Assembly: GCA_011048585.1 (NCBI GenBank)
Contig: DSDS01000138.1
Coordinates: 1-32,356 of the forward strand
Reading direction: 5' to 3'
Length of the DNA stretch: 32,356 nt
DNA from: Desulfurivibrio alkaliphilus
GTDB taxonomy: Bacteria > Desulfobacterota > Desulfobulbia > Desulfobulbales > Desulfurivibrionaceae
Shown: positions 25,520-32,356 of the stretch, piece by piece
Numbering within the stretch: the first letter of the stretch is position 1
Layout of the letters: each line of letters starts with the position of its first letter
Translations under genes and position numbers: made by a program
The notes under the pieces: model-generated
What the model saw: the letters and a program-made list of their open reading frames with translations, nothing else
Database searches by the model: none
Told to the model about the DNA's origin: nothing

Positions 25520-26490
25520 TGGAAGCTGTTCTGCGGATTGGGGGAATAACGGCCTCCAGTCCCCTGGTGGCCGCTCCCCTGGCCGGGTACTCCGATTTGG
25601 CCTTCCGCCTGCTTTGCCGGGAGTACGGGGCTGGGATCTGCTGGTCGGAGATGATCAGTTGCCATGGAGTGGTGCGCCGCCAGCCCCGGACCCTGGACCT
25701 GGCGGCGACGGTGGCCGCGGAACGGCCGGTGATCATGCAGCTCTTCGGGGCCGAACCGGAGATCATGGCCGAAGCGGCGGCCATCCTGAGCGAACTGCCC
25801 ATCGACGGCATCGATATCAACATGGGCTGTCCGGTGCGCAAGGTGGTCAAAAGGGGGGCGGGATCGGCCTTGATGAAGGAACCCCGGCTGGCCGCCAACC
25901 TGACCCGGGCGGTGGTGGCGGCGACCAAGCTGCCGGTAACCGTCAAAATCCGCTCGGGCTGGAACCACCAGGCGATCACCGCCCCGGAATTTGCCAAAAT
26001 GCTGGCCGACTGCGGGACCGCCGCCATCACCATCCACGGTCGCACCTGGAGCGACGGTTTCGCCGGCCGGGCTGATCGCCGGGTGATCGCGGCGGTGAAA
26101 GCGGCGGTGGATATTCCGGTGATCGGCAATGGCGATATCAACAGCCATGGCCAAGCCCTGGCGATGATGACCGAAACCGGTTGCGACGGAGTGATGATCG
26201 GCCGAGGTGCCTTGGGCGCCCCCTGGGTGTTCACCCCCCACTGTCCCGACCACTTACCCCTGGCTCCCCGCCTCCGCGCCGCCCTGCGCCACCTCCTCCT
26301 GCTCCGGGAGTTTCACCCCCGTTGCAACCCAATCCACGCCAGGAATCAACTGGGCCGCTATTTCAGGGCCCTGCCCAACGGCGCCCTCCTGCGCAAACAG
26401 ATTTACGACCTCGGTGACCCCGATCGACTGGAAGAGTTTTTGCGCGGCTTGCTCGCCGGGGAACAGCAGGAAAAAACGGAACCGCTTTAG
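25519..26490 (+). CDS. dusB: tRNA-dihydrouridine synthase, DusB type
   Basis: A 323-residue flavin enzyme that reduces uridine to dihydrouridine in tRNA. The TIM barrel starts LVAAPLAGYSDLAFRLLCREYG. The catalytic cysteine is C104 (DINMGCPVRKVVKRGAGSAL), and FMN-phosphate motifs IPVIGNGDI and GCDGVMIGRGALGAPW follow, with a C-terminal helical domain. The start is GTG at 25519, which overlaps the transketolase stop by one base; no separate ribosome site is seen, so it probably depends on coupling. The DusB subgroup is assigned by overall pattern and could be a close Dus relative. Confidence 0.93.
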   Translation: MEAVLRIGGITASSPLVAAPLAGYSDLAFRLLCREYGAGICWSEMISCHGVVRRQPRTLDLAATVAAERPVIMQLFGAEPEIMAEAAAILSELPIDGIDINMGCPVRKVVKRGAGSALMKEPRLAANLTRAVVAATKLPVTVKIRSGWNHQAITAPEFAKMLADCGTAAITIHGRTWSDGFAGRADRRVIAAVKAAVDIPVIGNGDINSHGQALAMMTETGCDGVMIGRGALGAPWVFTPHCPDHLPLAPRLRAALRHLLLLREFHPRCNPIHARNQLGRYFRALPNGALLRKQIYDLGDPDRLEEFLRGLLAGEQQEKTEPL

Positions 26491-27506
26491 CGTTGGCCGC
26501 GGATAAACTCCTCGTAAAGATCCACGTCACGCCGGCTGCCGATCACCAGGGGAACCCGTTGGTGGAGACCGTCGGGCTTGATCTCGCTGATCTCCCGGCC
26601 GTCATCGGTGATGGCCCGCCCGCCGGCCTGCTCCACCAGAAAGGCCATGGGAGCGGCCTCGTAAAGGAGGCGCAGCTTGCCGTAGGGTTTGGTGGGATCC
26701 TTACTGTCGCTGGGGTAGAGAAAAACCCCGCCGGCGATCAGGTTGCGGTGGAAATCGGCGACCATCGAACCTATATAGCGGGCGCTGTACGGGCGGCCGG
26801 TGGCCCTATCCTCCTCCTTGAGGTATTCGATGTAGCGGCGCACCGGCTCCTGCCAGTAGTTGTAGTTACCCTCGTTGACACTCAGATACTTGCTCTTCTC
26901 GGGAATCCGAATGTCGGGATGGGAGAGGAAGAACTCGCCCACGCTGGGGTCCAGGGTGAAGCCCTGCACCCCTTCTCCGGTGGTGAAGACCAGCATGGTG
27001 CTGGAGCCGTAGATGATATAGCCGGCCGCCACCTGCCGGCTGCTGGCCTGGAGCAGATCCGACTCATCCCCGGGTCCGCCGTCGGTGGAGAGCCGGCGAT
27101 GGATGGAGAAAATGGTGCCGATACTGACATTGACATCGATATTGCTGGAACCGTCCAGGGGATCGAAGGCCAGGGTGTATTTACCCTCGTACCCCTCCAC
27201 CACCGGAATGATATCGGCCTCCTCCTCGGAGGTCATGGCGCAAATATAGCCGCAACGAGCCATCCGCCGCTTGATGGTGTTGTTGGCAAAATCATCCAGT
27301 TTCTGAACATGCTCGCCCTGGATGTTGGTCTTGCCGCTCATCCCCAAAATATCGGCCAGGCCCGCCATATTGACCTCGGCCGAGATGGTCTTGGCCGCCA
27401 CGATCAGTTCGTTGAGCAGGCCGGTCAGATCTCCAGTGGCCTCGGGGTGGAGGCGCTGGCTGTCCATAATATGGCGACTTACCGTTATTCCCAAAGGTCT
27501 GGTCAT
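26487..27506 (-). CDS. fbp: fructose-1,6-bisphosphatase, class I
   Basis: A 339-residue gluconeogenic or pentose-cycle phosphatase that converts fructose-1,6-bisphosphate to fructose-6-phosphate. The metal-site motif FDPLDGSSNIDVNVSIGTIF is at 114-133 (D115, D118), with the acidic loop TSEEEAD (92-98) and the C-terminal MAFLVEQAGGRAI. GGGAGAG stands before the ATG. It is convergent with the Dus gene: their stop codons overlap on opposite strands (26487-26490), leaving no room for a terminator between them. Confidence 0.96.
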   Translation of the reverse strand: MTRPLGITVSRHIMDSQRLHPEATGDLTGLLNELIVAAKTISAEVNMAGLADILGMSGKTNIQGEHVQKLDDFANNTIKRRMARCGYICAMTSEEEADIIPVVEGYEGKYTLAFDPLDGSSNIDVNVSIGTIFSIHRRLSTDGGPGDESDLLQASSRQVAAGYIIYGSSTMLVFTTGEGVQGFTLDPSVGEFFLSHPDIRIPEKSKYLSVNEGNYNYWQEPVRRYIEYLKEEDRATGRPYSARYIGSMVADFHRNLIAGGVFLYPSDSKDPTKPYGKLRLLYEAAPMAFLVEQAGGRAITDDGREISEIKPDGLHQRVPLVIGSRRDVDLYEEFIRGQR

Positions 27507-27612
27507 CTCTGTCTCTCCCTGGTCCCAAAACTGTTCTCGTAAGGGCCTGGCCGCTCGCGGGCCCGCTTACCGGATCAGCTTAAGCAAGATGGGGAAGGCG
27601 GTCAAACAAATT

Positions 27613-27626
27613 CCGCTTTAAAGCGG
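27613..27626. promoter_or_regulatory. 14-bp perfect palindrome between fbp and the MFS gene
   Basis: CCGCTTTAAAGCGG lies in the divergent gap, about 107 bases before fbp and 56-69 bases before the MFS start. It is followed on the plus strand by CCTTTT. It could be a repressor operator or a short hairpin; no specific protein can be named. Confidence 0.3.
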
Positions 27627-27646
27627 CCTTTTGCTCCCCTTAGAGC

Positions 27647-27675
27647 TTGACAGCCCCGGCGAAAAAACTCATCTT
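27647..27675 (+). promoter_or_regulatory. candidate promoter at the MFS gene start
   Basis: TTGACA (27647-27652) lies 35 bases before the ATG at 27682, nearly the same distance as at the deacetylase gene (36 bases), and shares the longer string TTGACAGCCC followed by C/T and GGC. The expected -10 (around CATCTT at 27670-27675) is poor. If used, the mRNA would be almost leaderless. Confidence 0.3.
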
Positions 27676-27681
27676 GGCTCG

Positions 27682-28989
27682 ATGCCCGCCATGGAACCAC
27701 ATACCCCAACCGTCACCAGAACCCACCTGCCCGCCGGGGAGTGGCGCTCATACGTCATCCTCTTTACCGGCAACCGCAACTATCTGCGGTTCTGGCTGGC
27801 CGGGGTGATCAGTCAGTTGGGCAACTGGTTCAACTATATCGCCGTTTTTGTCCTGCTCAACGAGCTGGCCGGCTCCGGCGTGGCGGTGAGCTGGTTTCTG
27901 ATCGCCAAGTTCATACCCACCGCCATCCTGGCCCCGGCGGCCGGAGTCATTGCCGACCGTTTCTCCCGCAAGAGGATCATGATCACCTGCGATGTGGGCC
28001 GGATCTTCGTGGTGCTGGCCTTTCTGCTGATTCGCGACTCCTCGCTGATCTGGCTGGTTTTCGTGCTGGCCCTGATCCAGGAAGCGATGTGGAGCTTTTA
28101 CGATCCGGCCCGGCGGGCCTCGGTGCCCAATATCTGCCGCTCCGAGGAGCTGCACCTGGCCAACGCCCTTTCCGGGGCCACCTGGTCGATCATGCTGGCG
28201 GTGGGGGCGGCCCTGGGCGGCCTGGTCACCGCCGCCTGGGGCTGGCAAACCGCCATTGTACTCGATGCCCTCACCTTTGCCCTTTCCGCCCTTTTGCTCA
28301 ACACGGTGATTCTGCCCCATACCTCCCGCAAACGGGAGGGCAAGACAGGATGGCGGGAATACACCGGGCTCAATGATCTGGTGGCCGGTTTCAGCTATCT
28401 GGCCGGGCGCCGGCACGTGGCAGCCCTGCTGCTGGTCAAGAGCGGCTGGGCCCTCTCGGGGGGGATCATGGTGATGCTGGCGATCTTCGGCGAACAGGTC
28501 TTCCAGGTGGGGAACCAGGGCGGGGGCGGCAGCGGCATCCTCTACAGCATGCGCGGGGTGGGAGCGGCCATCGGCCCGATTCTGGCCTGGCGACTGCTGG
28601 GGGAGCGCGACCATCAGATGTACCGTTCCATCGGCCTGGCCTTTTTTCTGGCCTGTGCCTGCTATCTCGGCTTCAGCCAATCCCCGACCCTGGCCTGGGC
28701 GGCCCTCTTCGTGATGCTGGGCCATCTGGGGGGGTCGGTACAGTGGGTTTTCAGCACCACCCTGCTGCAGAAAAAGGTGGAGGACCAGTTCCGGGGCCGG
28801 ATCTTCGCCGCCGAGATGGCTCTGCTCACCCTGATCCTCAGTTTATCGACCTATTTCACCGGAGCCGCCCTGGACCGGGGCGCCGATCCGCGCTCGGTCA
28901 CCGCCGTGCTGGCCCTGCTCTTCCTGCTGCCCGGCACCCTTTGGACCATCTACGCCAAGCTGCGCCTCGGGGCCAGGGAGACCCGCTGA
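27682..28989 (+). CDS. MFS transporter, drug/metabolite exporter type (DHA3-like)
   Basis: About 435 residues with twelve hydrophobic helices in two halves. The MFS loop motif after helix 2 is seen as GVIADRFSRKRIMI, and the cytoplasmic link at about 210-230 (HTSRKREGKTGWREYTGL) separates the halves. The N-terminus NYLRFWLAGVISQLGNWFNYIAVF is typical of the EntS/macrolide-efflux group. The substrate cannot be predicted. ATGs at 27682 and 27691 are both possible starts; neither has a ribosome site, and the first fits a TTGACA upstream. Its last 147 bases overlap the end of the glycosyltransferase frame on the other strand. Confidence 0.85.
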   Translation: MPAMEPHTPTVTRTHLPAGEWRSYVILFTGNRNYLRFWLAGVISQLGNWFNYIAVFVLLNELAGSGVAVSWFLIAKFIPTAILAPAAGVIADRFSRKRIMITCDVGRIFVVLAFLLIRDSSLIWLVFVLALIQEAMWSFYDPARRASVPNICRSEELHLANALSGATWSIMLAVGAALGGLVTAAWGWQTAIVLDALTFALSALLLNTVILPHTSRKREGKTGWREYTGLNDLVAGFSYLAGRRHVAALLLVKSGWALSGGIMVMLAIFGEQVFQVGNQGGGGSGILYSMRGVGAAIGPILAWRLLGERDHQMYRSIGLAFFLACACYLGFSQSPTLAWAALFVMLGHLGGSVQWVFSTTLLQKKVEDQFRGRIFAAEMALLTLILSLSTYFTGAALDRGADPRSVTAVLALLFLLPGTLWTIYAKLRLGARETR

Positions 28990-29841
28990 GGCGGCAGCCG
29001 CCAGGGCCAGATAGTGTTCACCCTCCCCGGGGCGGCCATGCTTCAGGCAGCCCCGGCCATAGATCAGAGATTTGCGGGCCAGTTCCCGGCGAGCCAGCTC
29101 GGCCTGGGTGGCGGTGAGGTTGGTGGCGGCCAGCAGTTTCTGCAGGGCCTTGATCCGAAATCGATCCATGCCCAGGCGATAGCGCGCCGATAGCTGGTCG
29201 CTGCGACCGCCATGCTTCTCGGTCAGGGGCCGGTCGATGAACAGCACCGGAAAGCGGGCCGTTACCCGCAGCCAGAGTTCGTAATCCTCGCAGCAGGGCA
29301 GTTCCTCGTCAAACCCGCCCACCTCCTCCAGTAATGGCCGCCGCAGCATCACGGTGGACATTCCGATCACGCACAGCTCCAGGCTGCGGGCAAAGAGGTC
29401 GCCCCCCTCCTTGCGATGACGTTTTTTGGGGTTGAGGTGCTCGCCCCGCCGCCGCCAGATCTCTTCGGTGTGGGAGAGCGGCAGGCGGGGATTGGCGGCC
29501 ATGGCCGCCGCCTGGATGGTCAGCTTGCCCGGTTGAAAGCGGTCATCACAATCGAGGAAGGCCAACAGTTTGGCGCCAGCCCGGCGGACCCCCAGATTGC
29601 GGGCCGCCGCCGGCCCCCGGTTTTCCTGAAAAAGATAGCGCAACTCCGGGGCCGGGGCGGCGGATTTACGCAATTCTCCCGCCCAGCTTCGCACCACCTG
29701 CCGGGTATGATCGCTGGAGCCGTCGTCCACCACCAGCAGTTCCAGGGGGCGGTAATCCTGCTCCACCACCGAAGCGATGGCTCGATTGAGCCAATCGGCC
29801 CGGTTATAGGTGGGAATAATAACGGAGACCGGTTCCATCAT
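28843..29841 (-). CDS. family 2 glycosyltransferase
   Basis: About 332 residues. The GT-A fold is clear: VSVIIPTYNRADWLNRAI at the N-terminus, the nucleotide-sugar residues LLVVDDGSSDHT, ENRGPAAARNLGV, and the DXD-like LAFLDCDDRF. The acceptor half has GGFDEELPCCEDYELWLR. It transfers a sugar to an unknown acceptor, probably in surface glycan synthesis. The last ~49 residues (from about GLPGPEAQLG) look unlike the family, and lie antisense to the MFS gene; the ancestral stop may have been near 28990. ATGs at 29841 and 29838 follow the hydrolase stop by 7-10 bases, so the two are probably one operon. No partner biosynthetic genes are near. Confidence 0.87.
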   Translation of the reverse strand: MMEPVSVIIPTYNRADWLNRAIASVVEQDYRPLELLVVDDGSSDHTRQVVRSWAGELRKSAAPAPELRYLFQENRGPAAARNLGVRRAGAKLLAFLDCDDRFQPGKLTIQAAAMAANPRLPLSHTEEIWRRRGEHLNPKKRHRKEGGDLFARSLELCVIGMSTVMLRRPLLEEVGGFDEELPCCEDYELWLRVTARFPVLFIDRPLTEKHGGRSDQLSARYRLGMDRFRIKALQKLLAATNLTATQAELARRELARKSLIYGRGCLKHGRPGEGEHYLALAAAASAGLPGPEAQLGVDGPKGAGQQEEQGQHGGDRARIGAPVQGGSGEIGR

Positions 29842-29848
29842 GGTCGAA

Positions 29849-31192
29849 TCAATCCGGTTTGGGGGGGATGAAATTACCATGGATCAATTTACGGCCGCGA
29901 CTGCTGGTGAGCTGGCTGACGGAAAAAAGCAGGGTGGAGGTCTCATCGGCCTGCACGGCGGTTTCCCGGCCGATCAGTTCGACTCCGGCCAGATCAAGAC
30001 GGCTGGAGGTCACCGCCAGGGCCGTATCCCCCTCGACCCAAAGGCCGCTGGCCAGCACCACCGAATCGACAACCCGCAAAACGGTACCCTCACCCTGGAT
30101 CACCCCCTGCTCGATGGTAACCCGCGATCCCCGGATGGTCACCCCGTTGGCATAAACGCCGACCAGCCGGACCTCGTCGCAGTCGGCAATCTCCAGCCGC
30201 TCATAACGACCGCTGAAGGTCAACCCCTGCTCATTCTGGCAGGTTCCGATCCGGTCGGCGGGCCCGGTGGGGGGAACCCTGGGCGCGGGGTTCTCAACCA
30301 GGACCCTGCCCAGGGCCGCCCGGAACAGCCCGGGCTGCTGGGCCATCGGGACATGACCGGCGCCGGGAATCACCAGCAGGCTGGCCCGGGGCAACAGGGC
30401 TTCCAACAACAAGCCGGTGCGCAGGGGAGTGACCTGATCCTCCTCCCCCCAAATGATGAAGGTGGGGGCCTCTATCGTCCGCAGGGCCCGGCTGAAATCC
30501 TCATGCACCAGGGCCAACCCGGCAATCCGTCCCGGATCTCCAGCCAGAACCCTGGCGCGCAGGGTTTCGCTGGCCAGGATCTGTTCCACATCCATGGGCA
30601 ACCGGGGCAGGCTGGTGATCAGATTACCCACCCATTCGTCGATCCGCTCCAACGGCTTGGCGGGCAGCTGGGGCAGACGGCCCCGCAGATTGGGATCGAG
30701 CATATCCCGGGTGATTATTTTCCGATGGAGAATGCCGGCCACATCGATCAGCACCAGCCGCTGCACTTGGCGGGGGTAGTCGGCGGCAAAACGCAGAGCC
30801 ACCCCCCCACCCAGGGAATGCCCCAGCAGCACCACCGGTTCGGCGCTGAAGCGATCCACCAGCCAGCGCAGATAGGCGGCATACTCCTTGGGCGAATAAA
30901 GGCGATTGAGCTTGTCGGAACGGCCAAACCCGGGCAGGTCCACCGCCAGGACATGGTAATCGACGGCCAGCTCCTCAATGAGTCCGGCCCAGGTGGAGGA
31001 TGCCTGATCGCCCAGGCCATGCACCAGCAACAGGGTCGGGGAGTTGCCCCGGCCCGCCTCCAGGATAAATGCCTGACCGCCGAAAATCGGCTCAGCCACC
31101 AAATACTCCCGGACCGGTGGATGTTGAGCCCCCGCCGCCAACGGCCAGCAGCAGAGCAAGAGCAGCAATATTTTCAACCTTAACAAACGCAT
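29849..31192 (-). CDS. exported alpha/beta hydrolase with beta-helix-like C-terminal domain
   Basis: A 447-residue protein with a likely signal peptide (1-22, LLRLKILLLLLCCWPLAAGA). Residues 30 to about 300 are an alpha/beta hydrolase: oxyanion region LLVHGLGDQ, nucleophile S126 (GHSLGGG), acid D252 (WGEEDQVTP) and H280 (GAGHVPMAQ). From about 315 to 435 the chain turns into short alternating strands (VRLVGVYANGVTIRGSRVTI, LRVVDSVVLASGLWV, LAVTSSRLDLAGVELIG) that resemble a parallel beta-helix with about 20 residues per turn. A hydrolase carrying a glycan- or surface-binding helix is one reading. The substrate is unknown. The ribosome site before the ATG is weak. Confidence 0.82.
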   Translation of the reverse strand: MRLLRLKILLLLLCCWPLAAGAQHPPVREYLVAEPIFGGQAFILEAGRGNSPTLLLVHGLGDQASSTWAGLIEELAVDYHVLAVDLPGFGRSDKLNRLYSPKEYAAYLRWLVDRFSAEPVVLLGHSLGGGVALRFAADYPRQVQRLVLIDVAGILHRKIITRDMLDPNLRGRLPQLPAKPLERIDEWVGNLITSLPRLPMDVEQILASETLRARVLAGDPGRIAGLALVHEDFSRALRTIEAPTFIIWGEEDQVTPLRTGLLLEALLPRASLLVIPGAGHVPMAQQPGLFRAALGRVLVENPAPRVPPTGPADRIGTCQNEQGLTFSGRYERLEIADCDEVRLVGVYANGVTIRGSRVTIEQGVIQGEGTVLRVVDSVVLASGLWVEGDTALAVTSSRLDLAGVELIGRETAVQADETSTLLFSVSQLTSSRGRKLIHGNFIPPKPD

Positions 31193-31242
31193 CCCGGGGT
31201 CTCAGGGCCGAAAGGGGGGATTGAAGCGCGGGAGTTGGCCAA

Positions 31243-31471
31243 TCAGTCGCGCAACAGTTGCCGGAGCAGTGCTTCGAGTTCAGCCAGGAGAAATGGTTTG
31301 CTCAAGCGGCCATCGAAACCATGCTCCCGATAGTTGGCCAGAACCCCCTCATGGGCGTAACCGCTGGCCACCACCACCTTGGCGGCGGGATCAATAGCCC
31401 GCAGCTTGCCCACCGCCTCCTGGCCGCCCATGCCGCCGGGCACGCTCAGATCCATGATCACCAGATCATCT
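31243..31471 (-). pseudogene. C-terminal half of a receiver domain, remnant of a hybrid kinase
   Basis: About 75 codons from DDLVIMDLSVPGGMGG, holding the phosphoacceptor aspartate, through VVVASGYAHEG (the switch strand) to the conserved lysine in RLSKPFLLAELEALL. This is only the second half of a receiver: the first alpha/beta units with the acidic pocket are absent. Just upstream the same frame has a TGA (about 31478-31480), so no complete protein can be made. It most probably was the end of the sensor kinase whose front part starts right of here. Confidence 0.75.
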
Positions 31472-31483
31472 GATATTCACAAC

Positions 31484-32356
31484 TCACCCCACTGCCCCGC
31501 AAAACAAAGTCGGTGGAATCCCGATAATGGTGCCGCTGCGGTCGCGGATGGGCGCGCCGCTGTCGGCAATCGGCCGCCGGGTGCCATCCTTGCCGATCAG
31601 CAGGGTATGGTTCTCCAGGGCCACAATCCGGCCGCTGGCCAGCACCTTCTCCACCGGATTTTCACAGGCGCGGCCACTGCGTTCGTTGATGATATTGAAC
31701 ACTTCGGTGAGGGGGCGGCCGACGGCCTCCACCTGGCTCCACCCGGTGAGCTGGCTGGCCACTCCGTTGAGCATCATTATCCGCCCCCGCCGGTCGGTGG
31801 TGATCACCCCATCCCCGATACTCTGCAGGGTGATGGTCAGGCGCTCCTCGCTGGCCTGCAGCTCCTCAAAGGCCCGGCTCAGTTCAGCTTCCCGCTTGCG
31901 GATCACCTCGACCTGCGCCGCCACCTCTGCCATATTGCGGTGCAGCGAGGCGACCATGGCGGCAATATTCTCCCTGAGCCGCGACAACTCCAACAGATAG
32001 GTGCCGGCGGGGGGAGCAGCCTCCTCCCCCGCCCCCACCCGGGTGGCGTAATCGGTAAGTCTGATCAAGGGCAAAACCAACAGCTGGCGGATCACCAGGG
32101 TCAGCAGCACCGCGATCAGCAGAGCCACCGCCAGCACCAGCAGATTGATCCGGAGAAAGGCGTGGCGGGGGGCGAAAAGCTCATCCTCGCTCACGCAGAT
32201 GCCCAGATAATTCTGCCAGGGTTCATAAAACATCATGGCCGCCATCCGCTTTTCCCCGTTGACGTTGAAACGGTGGACAACCGGCTGTCGTTGTCCCTGC
32301 AACTGAGCAAACAGCTCGGCAAAGTCGTGGTCTTTCTGCACGGCAAATTCCCGGGC
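31484..32356 (-). pseudogene. sensor kinase N-terminal part (HAMP-PAS), kinase core lost
   Basis: The frame runs in from beyond the right edge. It contains the end of an extracytoplasmic sensor domain (RMAAMMFYEPWQNYLGICVSE-like), one transmembrane helix (INLLVLAVALLIAVLLTLVI), a HAMP-like linker (LPLIRLTDYATRVGAGEE), a coiled coil and a PAS domain (ITLQSIGDGVITTDRRGRIMML ... GAPIRDRSGTIIG). A PAS domain of this type normally continues into HisKA and HATPase. Here it ends after GTIIG with a foreign decapeptide (IPPTLFCGAV) and a stop at 31484. The missing kinase core means no phosphotransfer; an intact N-terminus could still bind ligand. It is annotated as broken rather than a natural short sensor because a receiver remnant follows. 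Confidence 0.75.

Noticed and set aside
26493..27542. 349-codon frame antisense to fbp
   Set aside because: Fructose bisphosphatase on the minus strand is unmistakable; the other frame has no recognisable motif.
29810..31183. 457-codon plus-strand frame opposite the alpha/beta hydrolase
   Set aside because: The minus strand has signal peptide, GHSLGGG and catalytic residues; the plus frame is proline/glutamine/glycine-rich shadow.
31258..32000. Plus-strand frames over the broken sensor kinase
   Set aside because: They are antisense to clear receiver and PAS sequence on the minus strand.

Overview
The window is about 32 kb of GC-rich, gene-dense bacterial chromosome with almost entirely housekeeping and central-metabolism content. 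A carbon monoxide dehydrogenase (CooS), an Mrp-type Na+/H+ antiporter, an ADP-forming acetyl-CoA synthetase, several two-component proteins and the order rpsF-rpsR-DUF2232-rplI-dnaB-leuS-lptE together suggest an anaerobic Gram-negative of the Desulfobacterota, plausibly a Desulfurivibrio/Desulfobulbus-like organism. LptE and the lipoprotein signal support an outer membrane. The taxonomic call is inference from gene content only. I saw no tRNA or rRNA gene, CRISPR array, intact insertion sequence or prophage.

Layout. (1) 1-1935, plus strand: the end of an Mrp antiporter operon, mrpD (with a one-base frameshift), mrpE, mrpG and an unannotated 56-residue membrane peptide; mrpF is not between E and G. 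(2) 1943-3832, minus: a stand-alone cooS. (3) 4048-5520, plus: ilvC, a long-form ketol-acid reductoisomerase closely resembling the plant enzyme, with its own promoter candidate and a strong bidirectional hairpin terminator. (4) 5596-9046, minus: an operon of a dGTPase-like HD hydrolase, a hybrid histidine kinase and a response regulator with a cysteine-rich tail. (5) 9260-14959, plus: a four-gene operon of an AcuC-like deacetylase, an AcuB-like CBS-ACT protein, ADP-forming acyl-CoA synthetase and a CoA-transferase fused to a GNAT acetyltransferase; it begins from a near-consensus promoter placed so that the mRNA should be leaderless. (6) 15032-15688, minus: a protein with two AP2-like modules and a histone-H1-like Lys/Ala tail. 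(7) 16152-26490, plus: mazG, then rpsF, rpsR, DUF2232, rplI, dnaB, leuS, lptE, tkt and dus. (8) 26487-27506, minus: fbp. (9) 27682-28989, plus: an MFS exporter. (10) 28843-32356, minus: a family 2 glycosyltransferase, an exported alpha/beta hydrolase with a beta-helix-like tail, and a sensor kinase/receiver gene that has lost its kinase core.

The most interesting system is the 9.2-15.0 kb cluster. It has the parts of the Bacillus acuABC protein-acetylation switch (acetyltransferase, CBS-ACT sensor, deacetylase), but wired to an ADP-forming acetyl-CoA synthetase and with the acetyltransferase fused to a CoA-transferase. A lysine-rich chromatin-like protein is encoded immediately beside it. Other points worth a second look are the plant-type IlvC, the broken sensor kinase with about 45 bp of unexplained junction DNA, the hydrolase/beta-helix fusion and the orphan CODH next to an Mrp operon.
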